Shown here in pieces: positions 9,741 to 16,960 of a DNA stretch of 64,000 nucleotides. The stretch is from Ignavibacteria bacterium (GTDB taxonomy: Bacteria; Bacteroidota; Ignavibacteria; Tepidaquicellales; Tepidaquicellaceae). A program made the position numbers and the translations under genes. Position 1 is the stretch's first letter, and each line of letters begins with the position of its first letter. The stretch is taken from the NCBI GenBank assembly GCA_016719565.1, contig JADJYU010000005.1, forward strand, positions 124,001 to 188,000, given 5' to 3'. The notes beneath the pieces were generated by a model. The model was not told where the DNA came from. It saw nothing but the letters and a program-made list of their open reading frames with translations, and did not search any database.

Positions 9741-10292
9741 ATGGATGAAAATCAAAAATTAAACACAGCTGATCAAAGAGAAGGTCGCACTCTTTCCGGC
9801 ATGTTTTCCGATCGTGAAAGCGCTGAAAGATCATATCAAAATTTGCGGGACAAAGGATACACCGATGAAGATATCAATTTAATTATGTCAGATGACACAC
9901 GCAAAAAGCATTTTCAGGAAGAAGTTGTTGAAACAGAAATGGGTTCAAAAGCAATGGATGGAGCAGGTAAAGGATCAGCTATAGGCGGTACGATTGGAGC
10001 AGTTGCAGGAGTTATAGCTGCATTGGGAACCAGCGTATTAATTCCCGGTCTTGGAATCCTTATTGCAGGACCAATTCTTGCCGGTCTTGCCGGAGCAGGC
10101 GCCAGTGGAATTACAGGCGGACTTATAGGAGCTCTGATCGGAAGCGGTATCCCTGAAGAAAAAGCTAAAGTTTATGAATCGGGTGTTAATGACGGTAAAA
10201 TACTCATGAATGTTAAACCCCGAAATGAAGAAGATGGTAAGTATTTTGAGGAAGAATGGAAAAAAAATAAAGGTGAAGAAATTCATTGGTAA
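9741..10292 (+). CDS. General stress protein with glycine-zipper segment
   Basis: 183 residues. Residues about 17-60 (TLSGMFSDRESAERSYQNLRDKGYTDEDINL) resemble the YflT/general-stress N-terminal fold, in which a 'F.....A..A...L...G....I.ll' pattern is typical. Residues about 70-145 are very rich in Gly/Ala/Ile (GAGKGSAIGG, GLIGALIGSGIP), a glycine-zipper-like hydrophobic stretch that could lie in a membrane. The end is acidic and lysine-rich. Related proteins are common in Bacteroidota and are often stress-induced. The specific function is unknown. Confidence 0.7.
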   Translation: MDENQKLNTADQREGRTLSGMFSDRESAERSYQNLRDKGYTDEDINLIMSDDTRKKHFQEEVVETEMGSKAMDGAGKGSAIGGTIGAVAGVIAALGTSVLIPGLGILIAGPILAGLAGAGASGITGGLIGALIGSGIPEEKAKVYESGVNDGKILMNVKPRNEEDGKYFEEEWKKNKGEEIHW

Positions 10293-10346
10293 AATAATCA
10301 ACAGCCAATGTCCAAATCACAATTTTCAAACTTAAAATACTAAGCA

Positions 10347-10511
10347 ATGAAAACACTTCTAATAACGTGTGTAGTTTTTATATGCACCGGTTTTATCTCG
10401 TGTGATACAACTCAAAAGCAAAGTAATACGACGCGTAATCCTGACACAATAGTGGTTAAAAAAGATTCCGCTATTAAAAAGATTGATACACTTGGGTTCG
10501 AAAATAAATAG
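10347..10511 (+). CDS. Very small lipoprotein (54 aa)
   Basis: An ATG at 10347 gives MKTLLITCVVFICTGFISCDT, a lipoprotein signal with the candidate lipidated Cys19, followed by a short polar Lys/Thr-rich tail to the TAG at 10509-10511. It lies 54 bp after the stress-protein gene on the same strand and may be cotranscribed with it. It resembles the many tiny lipoproteins of Bacteroidota with no known role. It was found by reading the sequence directly. Confidence 0.55.
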   Translation: MKTLLITCVVFICTGFISCDTTQKQSNTTRNPDTIVVKKDSAIKKIDTLGFENK

Positions 10512-10579
10512 ATTTAATATTAAATGGAATGGGCTGCAGGTAAAAAGTAGCTAGCGTTTTATAAAAAATATATTCCTGT

Positions 10580-10640
10580 GGGATGGTGTGAATAGGATTA
10601 TTGATCTGAATTATTTTAATTCAAATCAATAAACCATCCC
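10580..10640. other. Strong intergenic two-stem hairpin
   Basis: An outer 8-bp stem (GGGATGGT 10580-10587 with ACCATCCC 10633-10640) encloses a one-sided 10-nt bulge (10588-10597). An inner stem follows: TTATTGAT pairs with ATCAATAA, one C/A mismatch, then TGAATT pairs with AATTCA around a 5-nt loop. No U-run follows, so it is not a classical terminator. The rest of the 10512-10910 gap is AT-rich, with 'ATTACAAATTAC'-like repeats just after the hairpin. Confidence 0.6.
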
Positions 10641-10910
10641 GGGCAGGATATAATATAATTTCAAATTACAAATTACTGATTACAAATTCAAACCTGCTAA
10701 TATTTGATTTAATATGTTCAATCCTACTAATCTATTCAAATTTTGAATTTTTCAATTTCGATTTTTTATAAAACATATTAGTGATGTCATTTGGATTACG
10801 CCTTTGCAATAATTTTCCATATCTCCGGTAAACATATTATCGTAAGTATTTTCTAAATATCTTTATAATAAAGTTCTATCTCCCACTTGAAATTATATTA
10901 ATAACATAAA

Positions 10911-11552
10911 ATGATCAGAGCATATATTGATACTTCAGTGATTGGCGGTCACTTTGATGAGGAATTTACAAAAGATACAAAAATGTTTTTTGAAAGATTA
11001 GAAAACAGAGAACTGGTTTTTGTAATTTCTGATCTGCTTGAGCTTGAGCTTTTAAATGCACCGTTGAATCTTAGAGAAATCTTAAACAACTATCCTGAAA
11101 ATTTTTTTGAGAGAGTTTCGTTAACTGAAGAAGCTATAGAACTTGCCGATTCATACATTTCTGAAAAGGTTGCAGCAAGATCAAGAATTGAAGATTGCCG
11201 ACATATTGCAATAGCTGCTATTAATAAAGCAGATGTTATAGTGAGCTGGAATTTTAAACACATTGTGAACCCTAAAAAAATTAGAGGGTACAATTCAGTG
11301 AATATAAAAAACGGATATTCGAAAATTGAGATTCGGAGTCCTAAGGAGTTAATTGAAAATCTGAATAATAAAATAAATAAAGATTTTGATACTGTAAAAA
11401 TGATGAGGGACATTAGAGATAAGATAAGCAAAGAAACTATGTACATGAATTTTGAAGAATTGAAGAAGTTTATAAATGAAAGACTGGAGAAAAACCAATT
11501 GGATTCAGACAAGAAAAATGTTATTGAACAGAATTCCAAGCGCGATGATTAA
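10911..11552 (+). CDS. PIN-domain toxin fused to an antitoxin-like tail
   Basis: Residues 1 to about 148 are a VapC-type PIN ribonuclease domain: MIRAYIDTSVIGG with Asp7, ISDLLELELL, the acidic EDCRHIAIA, and SWNFKHIVNPKKIRGYNSVN...EIRSPKEL, which normally ends such proteins. The ORF continues without a stop for about 60 residues, with FDTVKMMRDIRDKISKET and MNFEELKKFINERL. This resembles the small antitoxin usually encoded as a separate adjacent gene for this PIN subfamily. Total length is 213, against about 150 for the toxin alone. Either the two genes have fused or a stop and frame were lost between them. No second antitoxin gene is visible next to it. Confidence 0.75.
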   Translation: MIRAYIDTSVIGGHFDEEFTKDTKMFFERLENRELVFVISDLLELELLNAPLNLREILNNYPENFFERVSLTEEAIELADSYISEKVAARSRIEDCRHIAIAAINKADVIVSWNFKHIVNPKKIRGYNSVNIKNGYSKIEIRSPKELIENLNNKINKDFDTVKMMRDIRDKISKETMYMNFEELKKFINERLEKNQLDSDKKNVIEQNSKRDD

Positions 11553-11729
11553 CGCTGAGAACTTTTACAAAGATTCCATACATGTGAATGAAACCCGGGA
11601 GTGATTCTCATAAGATGACACAATCACTATATCTGAGTGAAAAGATTCTTCAGGATCAGTAAAGAAATAAAAATGTCTTTCCTCTGTAAGAAAACAATCA
11701 AAAATTTCCTTCGCTTTACCTGATACACA

Positions 11730-12968
11730 TTATTTAAAGTTAAAGATTCTTACGTCTGAATCGGTTTTAAAATATTCCTGACTACCGAAAAATTCTTTAG
11801 TAAAATTATCGATCGAAGTTATTTTCCCATATTTTATAACAAACCAGTGTATCCGACCGGAAGAACCTGTGTTTTGAACCAGATCTTTTATATCTTTATA
11901 TTCAAGTGAAGCAGATGATTGAAATACAGATGTAAAGTATCCGGTCTCATAAAAAAATAAATTGTAAATCCCTTCTCCGTCACCGTAGGTAAATGTAAAC
12001 TTTGTTGTATCTGTTACAACCGCTTCATGCGGCGGTGTCATGAGCAAAGGATTATCAGTTACTGTAAAATTATTTTGCCCGCCGGGTTCCAGTAAAAATT
12101 GTTCAGTACTGTTGCCTGTAATCTGATTGGAATAGCAGTTAAGATAATTATAACTTTGGACCGGCAGACCGTCAGGAATTTTTACTACAATCTGATCTTC
12201 AAAAGTCTGCATGGAAATGAATTGTCCGTTATAAATTTTTTCTTTTGAAAATCCGATATAATGCTGACAAAAAGAAAAGTTTGTATTACCGGACAGATTA
12301 ATATTTACCGGGACATCAAGTTCCCCGGGATTAAAAGAGATCTGCCCGGATGTGAAGGTGTAATTTAAATTTCCGCCCGGCGCTATCACAATGTCTTCGC
12401 TTACTCCAAAATTTTCATACGAAATTATTCTGCTCTGATTATCCAATTTATAGGTAAGTAGATATAGTTTACCGGTATAAGGAAGCTCTGCATATCCCAA
12501 CCCCATACTTATTACAGACGGTAATGTAAAACGGTCTACATATTTATAATTGCTGATGTTTTTTCCATCCGAAAAAATCAGGATTATCGCCAGATCCGTA
12601 TTAAATATACTGTCAGGCAAAGTAATTTCCAGATTCGCAAGACTGGATCTGTCAATGTAAGACATTATAAGATCGGCATTCGGTACATTTAAGTTTCTGT
12701 GAAGTGTCTTATACTGCCCGGATGCATCAGTTATTAAAGCATCATAAGGAAATACAATATCATTCAGGGAATAGCTGCCGTCTGAAGCAGTAGTAGTTGT
12801 TTTGTTTTGAATTGTTACCTGAAGATTGCTTAAAGCAGCTTTTGTTGATGAATAAATTTTACCGCTGACAGTGTTTTTAGGACTTACTAAATCATCACTG
12901 CAGGAAAAAAAGTTAACAGATAAGATCATTAAACCGGTTACGGTAAAAATTCTTAATAACGCTTTCAT
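11730..12968 (-). CDS. Lipoprotein with carboxypeptidase-regulatory-like domain
   Basis: 412 residues. The N-terminus MKALLRIFTVTGLMILSVNFFSCSDD is a lipoprotein signal with lipobox FFSC. Residues about 33-95 (VSGKIYSSTKAALSNLQVTIQN, SDGSYSLNDI) look like a CarboxypepD_reg/TonB-plug-like beta domain found in many surface proteins. I recognise no enzymatic motif in the remainder, which appears beta-rich. The protein should be anchored in the outer or inner membrane facing the periplasm or surface. It is a single gene with no operon partner. Confidence 0.55.
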   Translation of the reverse strand: MKALLRIFTVTGLMILSVNFFSCSDDLVSPKNTVSGKIYSSTKAALSNLQVTIQNKTTTTASDGSYSLNDIVFPYDALITDASGQYKTLHRNLNVPNADLIMSYIDRSSLANLEITLPDSIFNTDLAIILIFSDGKNISNYKYVDRFTLPSVISMGLGYAELPYTGKLYLLTYKLDNQSRIISYENFGVSEDIVIAPGGNLNYTFTSGQISFNPGELDVPVNINLSGNTNFSFCQHYIGFSKEKIYNGQFISMQTFEDQIVVKIPDGLPVQSYNYLNCYSNQITGNSTEQFLLEPGGQNNFTVTDNPLLMTPPHEAVVTDTTKFTFTYGDGEGIYNLFFYETGYFTSVFQSSASLEYKDIKDLVQNTGSSGRIHWFVIKYGKITSIDNFTKEFFGSQEYFKTDSDVRIFNFK

Positions 12969-13196
12969 ACTTTTTAATTTAATTTTTTATCTCTCACAGT
13001 TAGAATGTCCAGATCAGACAGAAGTATGTTTAATTTCTTACTGACATTTTCATCAAGCAGGATTTTCATTAATTATGTTCAAATATTTTTCATAACATAC
13101 AAATTACTTCGCAATCTCTTATACCTTTATTTTCTGTGATATAATTTAATATTTAATTTTTTAAATTAAAACCTAAAGAGCTTTAATCAGCCGAAT

Positions 13197-13217
13197 GGGG
13201 GGGGGGGAGAAGGGGGG
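13197..13217. repeat. Poly-G tract (G11 then G6)
   Basis: Eleven G (13197-13207), AGAA, then six G (13212-13217) in otherwise AT-rich DNA. It is the most notable feature of the 12969-13456 gap, together with an A-run at about 13413-13427 just before the toxin-antitoxin genes. It is not inside a gene I can support. Confidence 0.6.
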
Positions 13218-13456
13218 AACAAGAAAACGATGGAAATGCTGTGAAAAAAGCAAATGAAATAGACAGTAAAGAGATCACGATTCCAGAGAACGATTAAAGG
13301 AAGTCAAACTATTATACGGAATCAGTTCAGCGATGAATTTTTATCTGTGAATTAAAAATACTTTTATATTAAAATATTTTAGTTATTTTATAATCAGATG
13401 AATTTTTAATTCAAAAAAAAAAAAAATAAGTCTTTACTAATTTGTAATCGTATATT

Positions 13457-13678
13457 ATGAATAAAATAAAAATGTCTAATGTCTTAAAACTATCAGTTAA
13501 AGAGCGGATAAAGCTTGTCGAAATGATATGGGATAGCATATCCGAATTTCCGGATGCTGTTCCACTGTCAGAAGAACAATCAAAAGAACTGGACATTAGA
13601 CTCGAAAACTATGAAAAAAATCCGGGAGGGAATGTAAGTTGGGAGAAAGCGAAAAAATTGATTCTGGACAGAAATTAG
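13457..13678 (+). CDS. Addiction-module antitoxin (short helical protein)
   Basis: 73 residues: LKLSVKERIKLVEMIWDSISEFPDAVPLSEEQSKELDIRLENYEKNPGG. The pattern 'LS..ERI.LVE.IWDSI', then 'PLSEEQ..EL..RL..YE..P' and the final SWEKAKKLI is that of the putative addiction module component family. These proteins neutralise the ParE/RelE-like toxin encoded immediately downstream and usually autoregulate. Its end overlaps the toxin frame by about 40 bp. The first ATG is at 13457; an internal ATG five codons later is equally possible. Confidence 0.85.
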   Translation: MNKIKMSNVLKLSVKERIKLVEMIWDSISEFPDAVPLSEEQSKELDIRLENYEKNPGGNVSWEKAKKLILDRN

Positions 13679-13971
13679 TATATCACATTTTATTAAGACC
13701 TGAAGTTTACTCTGATCTTAAAGAATCTTTTCAATGGTATTCAGATCAACATGAAATTTTAGGAATGGAATTTATTGAACAAATAGAATCATGTTTTGAA
13801 AGAATAAAATCAAATCCCTATTCATATCAATTGATCAAAAAAAATTTGAGAAGAGCGATTGTCAGAAAATTTCCTTTCGGAATATTTTATCAAATCGAGA
13901 ATAATGAAATTATTATCTTTGCTATATTTCATCTAAGCCGGCTTCCGGGAAATGTAAAGAGACGAAGATAG
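13639..13971 (+). CDS. ParE/RelE-family toxin
   Basis: About 100 residues: LLRPEVYSDLKESFQWYSDQHEILGMEFIEQIESCFERIKSNPYSYQLIKKNLRRAIVRKFPFGIFYQIENNEIIIFAIFHLSRLPG. The 'RPEV..DL.E...WY', 'NP..Y', 'RRA.VRKFPFGIFY' and 'FH.SR' elements identify the RelE/ParE superfamily. It would act on ribosome-bound mRNA or DNA gyrase; which one cannot be told. It overlaps the antitoxin gene, the normal layout for such pairs. The exact start is uncertain: the open frame permits TTG at 13639, but conserved sequence begins about residue 15. Confidence 0.85.
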   Translation: MGESEKIDSGQKLVYHILLRPEVYSDLKESFQWYSDQHEILGMEFIEQIESCFERIKSNPYSYQLIKKNLRRAIVRKFPFGIFYQIENNEIIIFAIFHLSRLPGNVKRRR

Positions 13972-14332
13972 AATAGTATTAAAATAATGATATTGCAATT
14001 TATTTACTACTTTTAATATATAATCATTTCATATACGTCCAAAAGTTGTAAGCTTTAACAATCTTGCCTAACTGTTTCCAATTCAAATTTCGAATAACAA
14101 ATAAATCTTCTCTGCATTAATTTTTACTTTGAAAATTGTTTACCGGCATAGATCTGATTTTTTTATTGTTAGAATTTTGTTAGAATTCATATTATTTTTG
14201 TGTAAGAATCAAATCACTATATTTGAATAATCTATATTGTATAATTTTAACTTAAATTAATTAAGATATATCAGTTCTTTATTTAAATAACAACTTTTCA
14301 AACCTTAATTTATTAACCTAAAAATCCAAAAC
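13972..14332. other. Spacer before collapsed T9SS gene
   Basis: AT-rich, about 360 bp, with no ORF I can support. It probably includes the old promoter and leader of the collapsed gene that follows. Nothing repeat-like is seen. Confidence 0.35.
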
Positions 14333-14401
14333 ATGAAGAAATTATTTTCTCTTTTTGCATTCCTGTTATTTTTAACAATGAAAATGATGCTGATCAAGTA
14401 G
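14333..14401 (+). pseudogene. T9SS secreted protein reduced to signal peptide plus last six residues
   Basis: The 22-codon frame reads MKKLFSLFAFLLFLTM directly followed by KMMLIK and TAG. The first part is a signal peptide; the second is the exact end of T9SS sorting domains in this genome. The last codons and stop match the 3' ends of the secreted genes at 46869 and 48213. Downstream sequence (heptamer repeats, the TTAGTAAT...CATTTATATTTTAAA segment and the GCCGTG/CGGC terminator) resembles the 3' flank of the gene at 50501-52420. An internal deletion of most of a paralogous gene explains this. It is unlikely to be functional. Confidence 0.75.
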
Positions 14402-14481
14402 TTAATAGTTAATAGTTAATAGTTAATAGTTAATAGTTAATAGTTAATAGTTAATAGTTAATAGTTAATAGTTAATAGTTA
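14399..14481 (+). repeat. TTAATAG heptamer array
   Basis: About twelve head-to-tail copies of TAGTTAA begin at the stop codon TAG (14399) of the collapsed gene. Because seven is not a multiple of three, the array places TAA and TAG in all three forward frames. Other copies follow stop codons at 24863, 42031, 43148 and, on the minus strand, at 46871, 48215 and 50503. Confidence 0.9.
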
Positions 14482-14517
14482 GTAATCTATTGCTGATTAA
14501 CATTTATATTTTAAATG

Positions 14518-14554
14518 AAAGCCGTGAGATGATGAATCCCGCGGCTTTTTTTTT
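14518..14554 (+). terminator. Rho-independent terminator
   Basis: AAAGCCG (14518-14524) pairs with CGGCTTT (14542-14548), followed by a T-run to 14554. It is similar to the terminator at 50407-50444 and is a relic of the collapsed T9SS gene. Confidence 0.75.
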
Positions 14555-14638
14555 ATAAAATATTTACTGCTTCCGGCGATCTTTCAAATTACTTTAAATT
14601 GTTTTCTCTAATATTTAAATTGTCAAAACAAATTATAT

Positions 14639-15043
14639 TTGGAAACCGGTACATTAATTGTCATTTTCAGCATAGCCTTTCCTTTCATAGTAATAGCGTT
14701 TATATTTTTTTTTATGGGAAGGAGATTTAAGAATCAGTCAAAGTTTGCAGATGAACTGAGACAGAAGATCTCCCTTGCGCGTCCTGCAACTGCAACGGTA
14801 ATTTCAGCTGCACAGTGAATGACCGGCGGTGATATAAACAGAATTATTCACCTTAAGCTTCAGGTAAATGACGGTTTCGATAGTCCATATCCGGCGAATG
14901 CAACCTGGTTCATTAATACTCTTCACTTTGATAAAATTAAGGAAGGAAATACGATATCGGTAAAAGTTGATGCACAGAATAAAAGCATTATCTATCCTGC
15001 TGAGTCGTGGGGAAAGTACACTGAAGGTTACGAAAACTTATGA
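14639..15043 (+). pseudogene. Small membrane protein split by an in-frame TGA
   Basis: From TTG 14639 the frame encodes METGTLIVIFSIAFPFIVIAF, one or two membrane-spanning segments. A basic/polar stretch follows (MGRRFKNQSKFADELRQ), then ARPATATVISAAQ and a TGA at 14816-14818. Without any shift it continues MTGGDINRIIHLKLQV...NTISVKVDAQNKSIIYP to TGA 15041-15043. The two parts read as one domain of the type 'ATG.V.S...TG..IN..P...L.L.V......Y.A......G..I.VKVDP' found in small membrane proteins. TGA is used as a normal stop elsewhere in the window, so recoding is not needed; a nonsense mutation or base error is likelier. Confidence 0.6.
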
Positions 15044-15079
15044 ATGTTTTTTTTAGATCTTAAATGTAGAAAAGAATAA

Positions 15080-15136
15080 ATTTGTCCCCTGAGGACTATA
15101 AAAAAAATATTTAATAAATCGCCTGAGGGGACAAAT
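15080..15136 (-). terminator. Long inverted repeat at the 3' end of the kelch gene
   Basis: ATTTGTCCCCT (15080-15090) pairs with AGGGGACAAAT (15126-15136), then one mismatch and AGG/CCT, enclosing a 27-nt AT-rich loop. It lies directly after the stop codon of the minus-strand gene ending at 15141. No clear U-run follows, so processing or transcript protection is as likely as termination. Confidence 0.45.
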
Positions 15137-15140
15137 GTCC

Positions 15141-16460
15141 TTATTTAATAAGCAGCATCTTCTTTGTTTCAGTAACTCCTTCTAAGAAAATTGAATAGTA
15201 ATAAATCCCGCTTGAAAAATTTGTTCCGTCAAACTTAACCGAATAGCTTCCTGCTTTTTGCTTTTCATTCAACAGTGTTTTTACTTCATGTCCTAAGTTA
15301 TTGTAAACAATTAATTTCACATCTGACCTATGACTCCCGGTCGGGATCTTATAATTTATAATTGTTTCCGGATTAAAGGGATTAGGATAGTTTTGCGAAA
15401 GAATAAATTTTTCCGGCAGCTGTGAATTAATATTATTTACTCCGACAGTAATTAATGTATCCGTTAAGATCTCGGTGTTTGATAAATAAGCGCTGTCATA
15501 ACCGCTTGCACATATTAATTTCCAGATATTATTTGCAAGCTTTACCGATCCGCTCTGACCTGTCAGCCATGCAGTCGGCTTATCCGGCAACTGCGTCCAT
15601 TCATTCCTCCCCGGACTGAAACTGTAACATTCCCTTTCCGGCGTATTAAATGTATTATCAGTGCTTCCTCCTGTCATGATTATACCTTTGTTTCCCCAGC
15701 TGTTAGCATCGAAAAATGTTCTTGTCTTTCCCGGGAAATTTGCGCCTCTTGTCCAGTTAATTACCGCTCTGTTACTTTGGCTTATCACTCCGACATACAC
15801 GCTGTCAAAATAAACTGTAGTTCCGAAGGCTGTAGTCCCGCACATATATACGAGCGTGTCTCCCGTAACTGCAAATCCTCCGAAGTTTCTTCTACCTGCA
15901 GAAGGGAATGGAGTCGCAGTTCTCCATGAATTAGAATTTGAATTATATAAATAAATATTTCCCGTATTAGCCCCGCCGAATCCGCCGGCAGTATATATCA
16001 GACTGTCCTGATATGAAACCGCTTTTGCATCAACTATCGGCACAGGAAAATTTGCAGCAGTTGTCCATGTGTTTTCGTTTATGCTGAACTTATAAACTGT
16101 AGTCTGTCCCGAACCCGGCGGGCTTATGACTCCTCCGATGATATATAAACTGTCTTTAAGTACCGCAGTCGCGCTGCCGATCAAACCTGTAGGATGCGGG
16201 TTAAGAGTATCCCAGGTATTAGCGCCGGCATTATACCTTTGAACTGTTTTTGTTATTGCGTCATTCTGATCTCTGCCGGAAACGATGAACAGCCAGCCGT
16301 TATTCCCGTTTGAATAGGAAGCCGTATTTCCGGCTCTTACCGGTTTTATAATGTTTGAGCCGGAAGTCCAGACCGGCGTAAGATTATTAAATGAGCAGAA
16401 GACAAAGAAAATAAAAATTGCAGCTAACACAGGAAGGTGAAACTGTAGAATTTTTTTCAT
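15141..16460 (-). CDS. Kelch-repeat secreted protein with T9SS sorting domain
   Basis: 439 residues. A signal peptide (MKKILQFHLPVLAAIFIFFVFC) is followed by five or six kelch-type blades (repeated 'W....P.P......A....D..Y..GG' patterns, e.g. DSLYIIGGV, DSLIYTAGGFGG, DTLVYMCGT). Such proteins form a beta-propeller. The C-terminal about 85 residues (FILSQNYPNPFNPETIINYKI...KKMLLIK) are a type A T9SS sorting domain that directs the protein to the surface or outside, where it is cleaved. Beta-propeller proteins of this type mostly bind proteins or glycans; the ligand is unknown. Confidence 0.88.
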   Translation of the reverse strand: MKKILQFHLPVLAAIFIFFVFCSFNNLTPVWTSGSNIIKPVRAGNTASYSNGNNGWLFIVSGRDQNDAITKTVQRYNAGANTWDTLNPHPTGLIGSATAVLKDSLYIIGGVISPPGSGQTTVYKFSINENTWTTAANFPVPIVDAKAVSYQDSLIYTAGGFGGANTGNIYLYNSNSNSWRTATPFPSAGRRNFGGFAVTGDTLVYMCGTTAFGTTVYFDSVYVGVISQSNRAVINWTRGANFPGKTRTFFDANSWGNKGIIMTGGSTDNTFNTPERECYSFSPGRNEWTQLPDKPTAWLTGQSGSVKLANNIWKLICASGYDSAYLSNTEILTDTLITVGVNNINSQLPEKFILSQNYPNPFNPETIINYKIPTGSHRSDVKLIVYNNLGHEVKTLLNEKQKAGSYSVKFDGTNFSSGIYYYSIFLEGVTETKKMLLIK

Positions 16461-16960
16461 ACCGCTTTTTGAATTTAATTAAGAAATAATTTTAAAAGTA
16501 AGTATGAGGGTTTGTATCGGGAGAGTTAAGATAAATTTGATTTACCGGAATTACAATATAAATTTTTTAATTCATGGGTAAAATTTTAACGACGGAGAGA
16601 ATTGCAATTACGTTTTTCCGTGGAATATCCAACTTATAAAAAATTATTTTGTATGGTTCATATGCAGGAAATGAAGGAATATATGATTCGGTTATTGATT
16701 TTACCGACGGCATAAAGCATTACTGGAAAATGAAATCCCCGATCACCTGATTATGTATCTACGCTTCGCATTTTGAAATTCATTTCGAAGGAATATACTG
16801 AGACCGACTTCTATGTTTTATGTTATAATGGTTTTGTAATTTAAAATATTCTTTTTAATTTAAAAGAAATTTATAATAATTTTCTCAGTTCAATATTCGC
16901 TGAGAATTTAAAATCTTAATTAATTTTATAATTTAAACTAACTGTAAAGGAACAAAACTG
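16461..16960. other. Divergent intergenic region
   Basis: 500 bp between two divergent secreted-protein genes, so promoters for both are expected here. A TATAAT-like box occurs near 16830. A short open stretch (16649-16750, ending KHYWKMKSPIT) could be a gene fragment but cannot be supported. Confidence 0.3.

Noticed and set aside
14399..14481. CRISPR-like repeat array
   Set aside because: The heptamers are contiguous with no spacers, and no cas gene is present.
14639..15043. TGA reassignment or selenocysteine
   Set aside because: TGA ends several intact genes in the window and the homologous column does not obviously call for cysteine; simple mutation or base error is preferred.
16649..16750. 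34-codon frame with plausible protein-like text (YDSVIDFTDGIKHYWKMK)
   Set aside because: No good start, no upstream continuation and no family recognised; could be a fragment but unsupported.
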